NCBI RefSeq assembly: GCF_000938305.1
Contig: NZ_JYMT01000006.1
Coordinates: forward strand, 186,001 to 250,000
Source of the DNA: Bradyrhizobium sp. LTSP885
GTDB lineage: Bacteria; Pseudomonadota; Alphaproteobacteria; Rhizobiales; Xanthobacteraceae
Direction of reading: 5' to 3'
DNA length: 64,000 nucleotides
The number at the start of each line of letters is the position of its first letter. Positions within the stretch are counted from its first letter, which is position 1. Below, one piece after another: positions 8,404-17,286 of the stretch. Made by a program: the position numbers and the translations under genes. The notes below the pieces were generated by a model. It made no database searches and was not told where the DNA came from. It saw only the letters and a list, made by a program, of their open reading frames with translations.

Positions 8404-10113
8404 CTAGAAGGGATAGTATCGAAGGCTGGTCATGACGATGTTGTCGTCGGTAGAGGCCTTTAGGCCACCGAGGCCTGGCAGTAGATCTCGCCTCACGTAC
8501 TGGTATTGGGCGCCGACGCGAATGTTGCCCCACGGACCTTCATAAAGCTTGTCCCACAAACCGGTCGTCACTTCCCAGATGTCGCCGGTCACACCTGCGC
8601 ACGTCCCGCCTTCGATATTGCAACCGGCATTGCTCAGCGTTGGCACGCCATACCCGATGTAACCTCCTGGATTAGTTGCGGTCGCTCCTCCCAAGCCATA
8701 AGCGGCGGCTGTCTTTTCGATACCGCCGTAGAGATAAGCGTCGATCTGAGGCGTCGCATGGAGAACCAAACCGCCGAAGAGATCAATATTCTTGAGAGGC
8801 GTAATGGCGCCGTTGGTCGCAAGCGTCGCATCTGGTAAGGTGGTGGATCCATAGCGACCCATCCCTTCGCCGTAGAGACCGCTGAAGTGGAAATCGAGCA
8901 GCTTCGGTATAAGGGTCGCCACGATCGCACCGCCGACGCCATAACCGCTGGTCGATTGGTTTGTCGACCCTCCAGCAAAGCCGGCTGCAGTGAGTGCCCC
9001 GTAATTCACCCGATCGTAGAAGTTACGATAAGCGCCGAAGGCTTCGATATGTATGTCGCGATCTCCGACCTTCCCTTCATAAGCGACCTTGCCGACAATG
9101 TCGGGCATCTGGTTGATGGATAATTGTTGATTCTGACCTGTTTGGCCGTAGCCGGAGGCGCCGGTTGCAAGGCATGAGATGCCGGCAACCCCGGTAGCCG
9201 CACCAAAGTTGGTGGCAGACGCCGCAGGCAAAGCGGACGAATTAGCTACGACGTTATTGCAACCAGTCCCGCCGAACGTCGTTGCGGATTCTTCGGCCGA
9301 CAGAGCAAACCACCAAGTCTTGTCGAAGTCCTTGGTGATCCGAATACCCGGTTGACGAGCGTAGGCAAAACCAGCGACGTCGTTGTTTTCGATCACCAGG
9401 GGGATATCTTCGTTGCGCGGCGTGATGCCCTTCGTGTTGGTCGTCACCAGAGAATAGGCCTGTCCCGCCAGCACGTGCCAGCCACTATCCAGATAATCGG
9501 CGTTCACGAACGCTTGTCTAATTCGAGGTGTCCAGCCATCGGTTTGAGTGTAGTTGCTCGTCGTACCGCCACCGTTAAAATCCATTTCGTAGTATCCGGT
9601 CACGAACATCGACGGACTTACCGGCGCCTCCGCGAGTAACGACAGGCGCGAACCTCGCGCCGAGAAGCGTTGTTCGTTCATATGCGCGAGCGGACTATTC
9701 AGAGTTGGAATTCCTGTGAACGAGGTTCCCATGTCGGAGCTGTCGTTGCGCGTCCGAAATACGCTGTCGGCGGCGATGTATCCGCCGGGCGTGAATTTCA
9801 CCACACCCCAAGTCCAGCTCTTGTCGAAGGCGGGCGCCGGCGTCTTGTACTGTAATGGCGGTGGAGCGACTGGGCGCTCGGCCACAACCTTGATCGCTTC
9901 CTTTGTCTTGCGGGTCTCTGTCTTCTGATCTTTGACCGCAGCCCTGAGTTCGTCGATTTGTGCGTTTTGCGCATTGATCAGCGCTTTGAGTTCAGAGATT
10001 TCTTTCTGAACCGAACTGTCCTGCGCGAAGAGTGCAGTAGCAGAGGTCGATAGCAGCAACGCTGCTACAGAAGCTCGAAATGATGAAGCAACCAACTTCC
10101 GACAGATATCCAT
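8404..10113 (-). CDS. Outer-membrane porin, rhizobial type
   Basis: A beta-barrel porin of about 569 aa. A signal peptide ([20 protein letters not shown], cleaved after TALFAQ) is followed by a coiled coil rich in heptads (KEISELKALINAQNAQIDEL), a proline-rich linker and a long barrel with alternating residues, ending in aromatic phenylalanine (LRYYPF) as needed for BAM recognition. The ATG at 10113 has a G-rich site before it; the ATG nine codons upstream is less fitting for a signal peptide. It stands between two PrpF-bearing gene groups on the same strand and may admit the acidic substrate, but this is inferred from position only. Confidence 0.85.
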   Translation of the reverse strand: MDICRKLVASSFRASVAALLLSTSATALFAQDSSVQKEISELKALINAQNAQIDELRAAVKDQKTETRKTKEAIKVVAERPVAPPPLQYKTPAPAFDKSWTWGVVKFTPGGYIAADSVFRTRNDSSDMGTSFTGIPTLNSPLAHMNEQRFSARGSRLSLLAEAPVSPSMFVTGYYEMDFNGGGTTSNYTQTDGWTPRIRQAFVNADYLDSGWHVLAGQAYSLVTTNTKGITPRNEDIPLVIENNDVAGFAYARQPGIRITKDFDKTWWFALSAEESATTFGGTGCNNVVANSSALPAASATNFGAATGVAGISCLATGASGYGQTGQNQQLSINQMPDIVGKVAYEGKVGDRDIHIEAFGAYRNFYDRVNYGALTAAGFAGGSTNQSTSGYGVGGAIVATLIPKLLDFHFSGLYGEGMGRYGSTTLPDATLATNGAITPLKNIDLFGGLVLHATPQIDAYLYGGIEKTAAAYGLGGATATNPGGYIGYGVPTLSNAGCNIEGGTCAGVTGDIWEVTTGLWDKLYEGPWGNIRVGAQYQYVRRDLLPGLGGLKASTDDNIVMTSLRYYPF

Positions 10114-10334
10114 GATTAACCCCCAAGTGTTTACAGACAACAGATCCCCCTCCCCGGAAATTACTTCCGAGGTGCCCTTCTCATGATTCCGTTAGTTTCT
10201 ATTATAGAGACTTCGATATCTAAATACGAAACTCGACAAAAGCCCCTAGCAGCGATCGAAATGTGACGTCAATACGAAGAGTTAGGCAGACCGTGCCCAA
10301 CCTCTCGGCAGCCGTGGTGACAACCGACACAAAC

Positions 10335-11057
10335 CTACAATCCATCGAATGCGGATTGCTCAAGCCCCCTTGCTCTTGGAACATCAAACGATCGATCGAC
10401 GCGGCTTGTCCTAAACGCAGGGCCTGCTTTCGCGGGGCGCGCGCATGCATTCATGATCTCTGCCTGGAAGGCAGGTCTTTCTGTGAGACGCTCGTACCAA
10501 CGGCTAAGAGCCCTCATCTCGGGCGGATCGATGTCCAGGTTGAACCACCGGTGAGCCAAATGACCAATTGCGATGTCCCCCATCGTAAAGTTCTTACCCG
10601 CTACGAATTCGCGTCCGACTAAATGCTCATTTAGCGTCGCCCAAATCGCAACGGCTGCTTGCCGTGCTTCTTTTAACTGGACGGCGTCCCGTCGCTGCTC
10701 GGGAGAGCGCACAAGACCAGCGGCCAGGTTCGTCATGTGAGGCTGGACCAGAAGTGGCCAATCCATCCAACGGTCGGCGTCGGCCCGTGCGCGACATTCA
10801 TCAGGCCATAGCGTTCCCATGGCATACTTCGCCGCGACATAACGCACGATCGCGTTGGACTCCCAGACCACGTATCCGTCATCGTCGTGAAAAACGGGTA
10901 CGAGGCCATTGGGATTCAACTCGAGAAACCAACGCTCCTTCGTCTGACCGAACCTTCCACCGACCTCCCATACGTGAAAGGGAAGGTCGAGCTCGCGGAG
11001 ACACCAAATAACCTTGATGACGTTTCCAGAGCTTCGGCGCCCCCAGACCTGAATCAC
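10335..11057 (-). CDS. Glutathione S-transferase family protein
   Basis: Cytosolic GST fold, 240 aa. N-terminal thioredoxin-like domain: VWGRRSSGNVIKVIWCLREL (the serine pair is the likely activating residue), NPNGLVPVFHDDDGYVVWESNAIVRY with the conserved cis-Pro and ES pair that bind glutathione. C-terminal all-helical domain includes FTMGDIAIG. A GTG start at 11057 lies 11 bases after the RidA stop, so both are co-transcribed. The last 30 residues are not typical of the family. GST homologues in catabolic operons often isomerise or cleave ethers, but no substrate can be read from sequence. Confidence 0.85.
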   Translation of the reverse strand: MIQVWGRRSSGNVIKVIWCLRELDLPFHVWEVGGRFGQTKERWFLELNPNGLVPVFHDDDGYVVWESNAIVRYVAAKYAMGTLWPDECRARADADRWMDWPLLVQPHMTNLAAGLVRSPEQRRDAVQLKEARQAAVAIWATLNEHLVGREFVAGKNFTMGDIAIGHLAHRWFNLDIDPPEMRALSRWYERLTERPAFQAEIMNACARPAKAGPAFRTSRVDRSFDVPRARGLEQSAFDGL

Positions 11058-11068
11058 GAGAACGATCC

Positions 11069-11536
11069 TTATTTGAGCGATACTATCGCTTCCACAACCG
11101 CAGCCGAGCCTCTAGGAAGCATGCTCACTCCAGCGGTGGTTCGGGAATGCACGCCACTCTCTCCGAACACGGCAACAAACAGGTCGGACGCGCCGTTAAC
11201 GGCCTGCGGAATTTCTTTGAATCCGTCCGCCACCTGCACAAAGCCCGTGACCTTTATAATCTGAGCAACTCGGTCCAGATTACCGCCACACGCGACCCGC
11301 AACTGAGCCAGCAAATTGAGGGCGCAAAGCTTGGTGGCTTCCTTCGCTTGGTCCAAATTGAATTCTCGTCCCACAGATCCCAGGAAACGCGCCTCGCCGT
11401 TCCAAACTGTGGATTGCCCCGACAGGAAAACGAGCGGACCCGCAATCACGTAGGGCGCGATATTGCCGGTCGGCGCACTTGGCTTAGGCAACTCCAATTT
11501 CAACTGCTCGATGCGCTTCTCTGCGGATTCACTCAT
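11069..11536 (-). CDS. RidA/YjgF-family enamine/imine deaminase
   Basis: RidA proteins hydrolyse reactive 2-aminoacrylate-type enamines made by PLP enzymes. The protein (155 aa, ATG at 11536 with GGAAG upstream) has the family strands VFLSGQSTVWNG and the helix EATKLCALNLLAQLRVACGG, and the conserved arginine within HSRTTAGVSMLPRGSAAVVEAI. The longer open frame upstream is not supported by a ribosome site. It belongs to the larger COG0251 group with an extra N-terminal helix, different from the pseudogene at 5904. Its presence next to prpF2 parallels the prpF1-ridA relic order, so this copy may supply the lost function. Confidence 0.88.
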   Translation of the reverse strand: MSESAEKRIEQLKLELPKPSAPTGNIAPYVIAGPLVFLSGQSTVWNGEARFLGSVGREFNLDQAKEATKLCALNLLAQLRVACGGNLDRVAQIIKVTGFVQVADGFKEIPQAVNGASDLFVAVFGESGVHSRTTAGVSMLPRGSAAVVEAIVSLK

Positions 11537-11618
11537 CAAAATCTTCCTTCTCGCCTTCCCACATGATTGACGATCGCGAAACTTCGCGGCGCCACAAAAA
11601 AATACATTCCGTCGACGG

Positions 11619-12719
11619 CTACTTTTTTTCGAGCCGTCCGTCCCAAACAGAGCCTGGTACAAGGACAAAGCCCTCGAACAACTTGCGGCACGTTCGATCG
11701 ACCGCCACGCCGATTGGCCTCACTTGGCCGTCGGAATCCCGCTCGGTCTCCACATCCGCCTCGATAACCCCACTTACGTGCTCTATGACCACGTGACTGG
11801 AGCGCGAGCCAGGCCGCAGGACATCATCGAAAATGGTCCCGGGGACAACGCAAGCTGACGACGTGCAAATGGTCTGTGTAACGCCGTGCGCTGAGTGGAG
11901 CGTGTGCGGCAAGAAATTGCGCGCCGTGACCGTGCCGTTATCCCTTCGGGGTGGCGCAATAAGTGTCGGCAACGGAAGTAATGCCTTCATGGGCTCAAGA
12001 CCCATTCGCCGGCCGGCCTCTAGCCTAATTGCCTCGATACGCGCCAGGAGATCGTTGTTACCGTCAAGCTCAGGCTTCGTCTCATAACCCGTCACGCCCA
12101 GCGACGCGGCGGGCATGAAAACCATGGCATGCCCGACGTCCATCATGGTCACGGGAACACCATCGATGTCCTCGCGCGGGCGCCCGGTCGGAAACATCGC
12201 TCCCGCACTGCCGCCTATGATATTTCTGAACATGAGACCGACCGGCGCAGCCGAACCGTTGACGCCATCGATCGATGCGGTCCCCTCGTATTCGACAATG
12301 CCATTCGGTGTTTGGACGATCGCTTCGACTAACGCTCCAGTGTTCACATTGTGAATGCGAACCCGCGTCGTCGGATGCGCCGCTTTAACCAGGCCACGCT
12401 CCACGGCAAACGGCCCTACACCGGTTAGAATGTTTCCGCAGTTCGGAGTCGTATCGACAACAGCTTCCGTTATCCCGACCTGAGCGAATAAGTAGTCGAC
12501 GTCCGCACCTGGATGCTTCGAAGGGCTGACTATTGCGACTTTACTGGTGAGATGTTCGGCGCCGCCGATTCCATCGATCTGGCGGGCGTGAGGCGAACCC
12601 ATTGCCGCCAACAAAACCCGATCGCGCAAGCTCCGCTCCGGAGGCAAGTCGCTGGCCACGAAGTACGGGCCTTTCGACGTGCCTCCTCGCATCAGGATGC
12701 ATGGGATTCTCGTGAGCAT
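11619..12719 (-). CDS. PrpF-family isomerase, copy 2 (GalD-like)
   Basis: Opens MLTRIPCILMRGGTSKGPYF, very like GalD (4-oxalomesaconate tautomerase) and PrpF. The LTSKVAI lysine and the PNCGNIL cysteine of the catalytic pair are present, and the protein ends VWDGRLEKK after 366 aa. The ATG at 12719 is chosen for GGAG five bases upstream and because homologues begin here; 17 further codons are open. First gene of the prpF2-ridA-GST group and downstream of a putative GntR operator at 12824. Substrate is an unsaturated tricarboxylate by family; which one is unknown. Confidence 0.88.
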   Translation of the reverse strand: MLTRIPCILMRGGTSKGPYFVASDLPPERSLRDRVLLAAMGSPHARQIDGIGGAEHLTSKVAIVSPSKHPGADVDYLFAQVGITEAVVDTTPNCGNILTGVGPFAVERGLVKAAHPTTRVRIHNVNTGALVEAIVQTPNGIVEYEGTASIDGVNGSAAPVGLMFRNIIGGSAGAMFPTGRPREDIDGVPVTMMDVGHAMVFMPAASLGVTGYETKPELDGNNDLLARIEAIRLEAGRRMGLEPMKALLPLPTLIAPPRRDNGTVTARNFLPHTLHSAHGVTQTICTSSACVVPGTIFDDVLRPGSRSSHVVIEHVSGVIEADVETERDSDGQVRPIGVAVDRTCRKLFEGFVLVPGSVWDGRLEKK

Positions 12720-12823
12720 ACCCACTCCACTCTGGCTTCTCGTCGAGCGAGGGGCCAGCTGCGCTTTCACAAACGGTGTTCCGCAAAATCAAATCAAGAC
12801 TTTGCGAGAGCACTGAACACCAA

Positions 12824-12844
12824 TTTGGTATTCGGTATACTGCC
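12824..12844 (-). promoter_or_regulatory. Imperfect copy of the ATAC-GTAT operator
   Basis: Read on the minus strand the site is CAGTATAC, one central C, then GAATACCA. The left half is identical to the palindromes at 16124 and 37292; the right half is degenerate. It lies about 105 bases before the prpF2 start. GTATAC-type cores are typical of GntR/FCD regulators, and such a gene starts 400 bases away. Confidence 0.55.
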
Positions 12845-13069
12845 ACACTGTCAAGAGGTCATTGTAAAATATACGATTTTTGAGCTTTATATCGAAAATA
12901 ATGGAGGATTTATAAGGCGTTGGACTTAACCACGTGACGGATTCGTGTCGGCGATGAACGTTGTTCGCTAGGTCGCGAAGTGCTTATCAGCCTCTGCAAG
13001 GATTCAGGAGATGGCGGTGGACCGAGTCGGAAAGCCAGACGGAAACAGGACGAATGGCCAAAGCGGAAG

Positions 13070-13088
13070 CTCGCCCCTTCGGGGCGAG
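13070..13088. other. Hairpin with GC-rich 8-bp stem
   Basis: CTCGCCCC, loop TTC, GGGGCGAG. No T run follows on either strand, so it is not a classical terminator. It lies in the leader region of the GntR gene, 160 bases before its start. Confidence 0.4.
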
Positions 13089-13245
13089 AGTTGTCACCGC
13101 AACAACTGCCCTTACACTGGTACTTCGAATCGGATTCCCGTTGAGACAATGAAAGGGGTAGCCTACCGGAACGCGTGAATACTTCGCGCCACCCTGGTAC
13201 AGCTCATCAAACTATGTTCGACAGCGCAGATCATATCGAGGGGTC

Positions 13246-14016
13246 ATGAGTTCAAAGGTCACACGCCGCCCCTTGTTCGAACAGATCTATGAGGTTCTAT
13301 GGGATCGAATTATCTCGGGAGAGATCGCCCCTGGTGATCGCTTGCAGGATATCGAACTAGCCAAGCGGTTTAAGGTGAGTAGAACACCTGCTCGGGAAGC
13401 GATGCGCAAGCTGGAGCAGGATGGCGTTCTCGTTCCGGTCGGCGCTGGTTATATGGTCCGCAAAACAGTTCCAGATGACTTGACCAACCTTTATGCTTGC
13501 CGTGCCGCACTTGAGGCTCTTGCGGCCGAAGAAACGGCCGGAAGGCTGCCGTCTGCTACGATCGACCAGTTGCGGCGTTCGATAAAGACGGCAGAGGTCC
13601 AAATCGACGAAGGGGACTACGCAGGTGCCGCGAAGGAGCACACAACGTTCCATGCCGCCATCCTCAAGTATTGCGGCAATGAGCATCTCGTCCGACTCCT
13701 GAGGTCGCTGCAGCGACTGATCCTCTTCCATCGCTCCTCGCTGCTGGTCCAAGCTCAGAAGGGTGACGAGACGCAAGCGTACGCCGATCACCTAAGGAAT
13801 TCGCAAAAATTTCACAGCGATATTCTCGACGCTCTCAGCACTGGCAACGGCTCCCGGGCGTCCGACCTAATGCAACGGCATCTCCGCCAAACGGCCGAAG
13901 ATATGACGGCGGTCGTCGATGCCTATGAAGCGCGCGTCGTGAGTGCTCCAAAGCGTAACGCCGCGGCCACCGAGCGTCGGGCGGCAGTGGCAAAAAGACG
14001 TCTTCGGACGACATAG
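13246..14016 (+). CDS. GntR-family regulator, FadR/FCD subgroup
   Basis: 256 aa. The N-terminal winged helix reads LFEQIYEVLWDRIISGEIAPGDRLQ, then ELAKRFKVSRTPAREAMRKLEQDG, the classic GntR recognition helix. The all-helical FCD effector domain follows with its metal-ligand type residues (D/H in EHTTFHAAILK and the HLRNSQKFHSDIL and LMQRHLRQT histidines). The C-terminus is an alanine/arginine-rich tail. A GGGG precedes the ATG. FCD effectors are commonly carboxylates bound through a metal, which suits the aconitate-type genes around it. It is the best candidate to bind the dyads at 12824, 16124 and 37292. Confidence 0.92.
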   Translation: MSSKVTRRPLFEQIYEVLWDRIISGEIAPGDRLQDIELAKRFKVSRTPAREAMRKLEQDGVLVPVGAGYMVRKTVPDDLTNLYACRAALEALAAEETAGRLPSATIDQLRRSIKTAEVQIDEGDYAGAAKEHTTFHAAILKYCGNEHLVRLLRSLQRLILFHRSSLLVQAQKGDETQAYADHLRNSQKFHSDILDALSTGNGSRASDLMQRHLRQTAEDMTAVVDAYEARVVSAPKRNAAATERRAAVAKRRLRTT

Positions 14017-14040
14017 CCCTGTAGCGCCCAGTCTCCGCCT

Positions 14041-14808
14041 TCAACGCTGCGCGACGAGAAACAAACGCCGAAACGGAAACAGTGTCCGACCATCAGATTG
14101 CTTGGGGTATACAAGATTCACACGCCCTGCGTACTCCTCGAAGAATTCGCTTCGCTGGTCCGGAGCAAGTGCGTCAAGAAATGGCTTTAGGACGGACCCT
14201 CTCGTCCATTCGGCTACGGCGTTGTCACCCTCGAGGACGTGAAGGTACTCGGTCTCCCAAATGTCGAGCTTGCCGACTAGATCATTTAGCCAAGCATAAT
14301 ACGAACTCGGGTCTTCCGTCATAGGCATCGAAGCAACAACCGGCTCCAATGCTTCGCGCCAACTACCACATTCGACCGCTGCCAATATTGCCTGGTGCGA
14401 CGAAGCCTTCCCATTTCTCGGCATCTGCACGGCAAGTACGCCACCGGCGCGCAATTGTCGAACGAGCCTCGGAAACAAGAGATGATGCTCCGGAAGCCAG
14501 TGCAGAGTTGCGTTGGAATAAATGAGGTCAGTTGCTTCTGGGGGAGCCCATTTGGAGATGTCCCCCTCAATCCAAGTAACGTTGCTGATGCTCTTTGCTT
14601 TCGCGAGCATTTCCGCGGACGAATCCATTCCGACCACCGTCGCGTTCGGCCATCGTTGGCAAATGATTTGGGTCACGTTACCCGTGCCACAGCCGAGATC
14701 CCAGATAGACCTCGGGTCGCTGTGAGGAACGCGCTCCAATAAGTCTAATGCCGGTCGAAGACGTTGATCGCCAAATCGGCCATACTGACCCGGATCCCAT
14801 TTAGCCAT
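14041..14808 (-). CDS. tam: Trans-aconitate 2-methyltransferase
   Basis: SAM-dependent enzyme that esterifies trans-aconitate, a spontaneous isomer of cis-aconitate that inhibits aconitase. The 255-aa protein lines up with E. coli Tam throughout: W-P-Y opening (MAKWDPGQYGRFGDQRLRPA), SAM motif I DLGCGTGNVTQ, acidic loop after VVGMDSS, NATLHWLPEHHLLFPRLVRQL, GGVLAVQMP, and the tail FPFRRLFLVAQR. It converges on the GntR gene (25 bases apart) and follows the aspartate-dehydrogenase-like gene by 56 bases on the same strand. Its presence beside two PrpF isomerases and aconitase is strong context for aconitate chemistry. Confidence 0.92.
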   Translation of the reverse strand: MAKWDPGQYGRFGDQRLRPALDLLERVPHSDPRSIWDLGCGTGNVTQIICQRWPNATVVGMDSSAEMLAKAKSISNVTWIEGDISKWAPPEATDLIYSNATLHWLPEHHLLFPRLVRQLRAGGVLAVQMPRNGKASSHQAILAAVECGSWREALEPVVASMPMTEDPSSYYAWLNDLVGKLDIWETEYLHVLEGDNAVAEWTRGSVLKPFLDALAPDQRSEFFEEYAGRVNLVYPKQSDGRTLFPFRRLFLVAQR

Positions 14809-14864
14809 CGCTACCCCAATCGGACCGAAATTGGTCTCTAAAGAAACACTTTGCGGATTTCACA

Positions 14865-15686
14865 CTAAGTCCCAATCTGGACCGGCGCTGCCAATCTTCG
14901 CAGGGTCGCGATCACGCTCTGCGAAGTCAAACGACTCGTGCGGGGGTTGAGCGGGTCAGGCACGCCTTCGACAGTCACGCTGAACCGAACGGCATCGGCC
15001 TCAACTTCGTAGTGCTGTACATTGCGTTCCAGTGTTGGGTCCGCCCAGATCTCAACTCTGGTTCGTTCCGGACCCATACCCGCCAGGCTGAGCGATGCAA
15101 TCACATTGGCATTTAGGGGAAAAGCTCTCGCCGCCTCACGAGCATTTCCTTCGAAGACCTTCAACGGATGTGAGAGGCCCTCGATCTCTATGCCATTGTC
15201 GCGAATATACGGCGCTCCCGCCAGTCCGCGCGGCGGCTTGCGTTGAACAATACGCACACTGCGAATCTCCCCCTCTGCAGCAGCGACGACTCCGTCGAGT
15301 CCCGCAGTCGCCCCCGTGGCTACCAAAAGTCGGCCGCCGGAACGCTTGGCAAATTCAAGGAGGTCGGGATGACTTAAAAGTGCAGTGCTATTGACGGTAA
15401 TGATCGTCCGTCTTGCTTGAAGCACCGCCCGAGCGATCGCGTCGAACGTCGCTCCCGTCGAACAGTCCACGATGACATCCGACCAATCGATAAGCTCATT
15501 CAAGTCGCTCGCGATCTTCGCATTTAGCTTGAGCGAATCAACTTTTTGACCCGCTGCAGTTGGATTTCGGCCGACAACTCCGACAAGCTTGAGACCAGGT
15601 ACACCAGCGTCCAATCGCTGGGCCACGTCGGCGCCGATAGCGCCGATGCCGACGACTCCAACACGAATGAGTTCGCACGTGATCAT
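14865..15686 (-). CDS. Aspartate dehydrogenase-like protein (NadX family)
   Basis: NAD(P)-dependent amino-acid dehydrogenase, 273 aa. The Rossmann start is VGVVGIGAIGADVAQRL; the middle has ATGATAGLDGVVAAAEG, and the C-terminus NPRTSRLTSQSVIATLRRL is characteristic of L-aspartate dehydrogenases. These make iminoaspartate, which gives oxaloacetate or feeds NAD synthesis. No nadA/nadC neighbours are present, so a catabolic role is more likely, oxidising aspartate or a substituted aspartate to an imine, another possible RidA substrate. Upstream of tam in the same direction. Confidence 0.85.
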   Translation of the reverse strand: MITCELIRVGVVGIGAIGADVAQRLDAGVPGLKLVGVVGRNPTAAGQKVDSLKLNAKIASDLNELIDWSDVIVDCSTGATFDAIARAVLQARRTIITVNSTALLSHPDLLEFAKRSGGRLLVATGATAGLDGVVAAAEGEIRSVRIVQRKPPRGLAGAPYIRDNGIEIEGLSHPLKVFEGNAREAARAFPLNANVIASLSLAGMGPERTRVEIWADPTLERNVQHYEVEADAVRFSVTVEGVPDPLNPRTSRLTSQSVIATLRRLAAPVQIGT

Positions 15687-16209
15687 GAACGACGACTCTA
15701 CTCTAGATAATCCAACCAGGAAACTCTAAGTCAATGCGGCTCTCCGGCAGGTATCGACCGAATACCTTTGGCTCCCAGAAAAGGGCTTCCTTCCGGCTCC
15801 TTACTCTCGTCAATCGCCTAAGTATGGCCACGCCTCAGGGTACGCTTAAGAACACTCCGCCGTCGACCAACGTTGTTTCATGAGTACCAACTGCGGCTGT
15901 CGCCGTTGCGACAGTCGCGTTACTAAATCCTGTTGTTCGTGCCCACTAGTTTCCCCGACGGACAGTGGCTACTGCAGATCCTTCCCGAGCGATCTGATCC
16001 CGTCCAAAGCAAAAATACGATCCACCAAAGCCGAAGCTTCAACTTGATCGCAAGTGTAAGGCCATCGTTGACATCCCGCGATGCATTTTTCGCCTCCAAC
16101 GACTGTTGCGCCTGACGAGGAGTTTCAGTATACCGTATTCTGAATCTTGCGCTACAAATTTGTAACAAAGGATTGATTTCCTTGGCCCGAAGAACGAAGG
16201 CGTGACAAA
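15687..16209. promoter_or_regulatory. Divergent intergenic region between nadX-like and DHDPS genes
   Basis: About 520 bases. The palindrome at 16124-16144 is the main signal. A 7-bp stem CTGTCGC/GCGACAG with loop CGTT sits at 15897-15914. The minus strand around 15840-16080 has a stretch that reads like a decayed coding frame ending in GVFLSVP, but I could not assign it to a family. Confidence 0.4.
16124..16144. promoter_or_regulatory. 21-bp palindromic operator before the DHDPS-family gene
   Basis: Half-site TTCAGTATAC, one central base, then GTATTCTGAA: mirrored with only one internal mismatch pair. It lies about 65 bases before the TTG start at 16210, a promoter-proximal position. A perfect copy occurs at 37292 and a weaker one at 12824. 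The GTATAC core is typical of GntR/FCD binding sites. Confidence 0.7.
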
Positions 16210-17151
16210 TTGAGCATTCAAAATAGCGCCGAAAAGACCCTCTACGGGGGCGTGAACGCCGCCGTCGCGACGCCGATGATGAAGGATTTTTCGATCGATC
16301 TCGAACGCATGGCGAACCATTGCAATTGGCTCTTGCGCAACGGTTGCGACGGGTTGGGCATCCTTGGCACGACCGGCGAGGCTAATTCCCTCGGAATCGC
16401 GGAACGAATATATGTCATGGAAGGACTAGTCGAGCGCGGCATCCCGGCGGAGCGCCTATTGCCCGGCGTCGGCACCACGGCGTTAACTGATACGGTCAAA
16501 CTCGCTTCGAAGGCGAGAGACCTCGGTTGTCGAGGGGTCTTAGCTCTGCCGCCCTTTTTCTACAAAAATCCAAGCGATGACGGTCTCTTCCGATATTTCA
16601 GCGAAGTCATCGAACGAATTGGCGCTCCACCATCTATCTACCTTTACCACTTTCCACAGCAATCGATGGTACCAATCAGCGTCGACCTGATCCGGCGTCT
16701 GCTTAAGGCCTATCCGGGTGTGGTGAAAGGCGTCAAAGACAGCAGTAGCGATTTTGCAAATACGTCGGAATACGTTCACCAATTTGCAGAACAAGGTTTC
16801 GAAGTTTATTGCGGCGACGATAGTCATCTTCATAGTCTGCTTAGCATCGGAGGGGCTGGCTGCATCACTGCCGCTTCTAACGTGACCTGCAAACTCAACG
16901 CAGAGGTATACGCCAACCGGGCTAATCCCGCCGGCGAGGCGGCTCAAACAGCACTTAGCGCCCTGCGAAAGGTGATTACTTCCGTGCCGTTGATTCCCGG
17001 ACTGAAGTCCCTGTTGGCGCACCAATATAACGATCCGGACTGGACCAATATTAGGCCTCCGCACCTTAAGCTTTCTCAGGCCGTTGAAGCACCATTTTTT
17101 AGTGAGTTCGATAAATGTACTTCAAACCAAGGTAAGACGCCGTCGCACTAA
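16210..17151 (+). CDS. DHDPS/NAL-family aldolase
   Basis: Class I pyruvate-type aldolase/dehydratase, 313 aa with a TTG start; a truncated paralogue at 37380 starts identically, supporting it. Motifs: GILGTTGEANSLG (the pyruvate-carboxylate-binding GxxGE loop), the tyrosine of IYLYHFPQ, and the Schiff-base lysine of VVKGVKDSSSD. The rest of the barrel has VYCGDDSHLHSLLSIGGAG. True lysine-pathway DapA is unlikely in this catabolic setting; a retro-aldol or dehydration of a keto acid is more probable. Controlled presumably through the palindrome at 16124. Confidence 0.88.
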   Translation: MSIQNSAEKTLYGGVNAAVATPMMKDFSIDLERMANHCNWLLRNGCDGLGILGTTGEANSLGIAERIYVMEGLVERGIPAERLLPGVGTTALTDTVKLASKARDLGCRGVLALPPFFYKNPSDDGLFRYFSEVIERIGAPPSIYLYHFPQQSMVPISVDLIRRLLKAYPGVVKGVKDSSSDFANTSEYVHQFAEQGFEVYCGDDSHLHSLLSIGGAGCITAASNVTCKLNAEVYANRANPAGEAAQTALSALRKVITSVPLIPGLKSLLAHQYNDPDWTNIRPPHLKLSQAVEAPFFSEFDKCTSNQGKTPSH

Positions 17152-17286
17152 AATGGATCGTGGGGTGACAACCATGATACCGACATTCAGTGATGGTGGC
17201 CATTTGACGGATTCGACGCTTAGCCCATGATGCCCGGTGGCTGCGGTGTCCGTCGATCGATGGAAACTCAACACATCCGGAAACGG

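Larger units (their letters stand above)
12720..13245. promoter_or_regulatory. Divergent intergenic region between prpF2 and the GntR gene
   Basis: About 525 bases without a convincing gene. It carries the operator-like dyad at 12824-12844, an AT-rich stretch near 12860-12915 and the hairpin at 13070-13088. Short open frames here have no family resemblance. Most likely it holds both divergent promoters. Confidence 0.5.
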
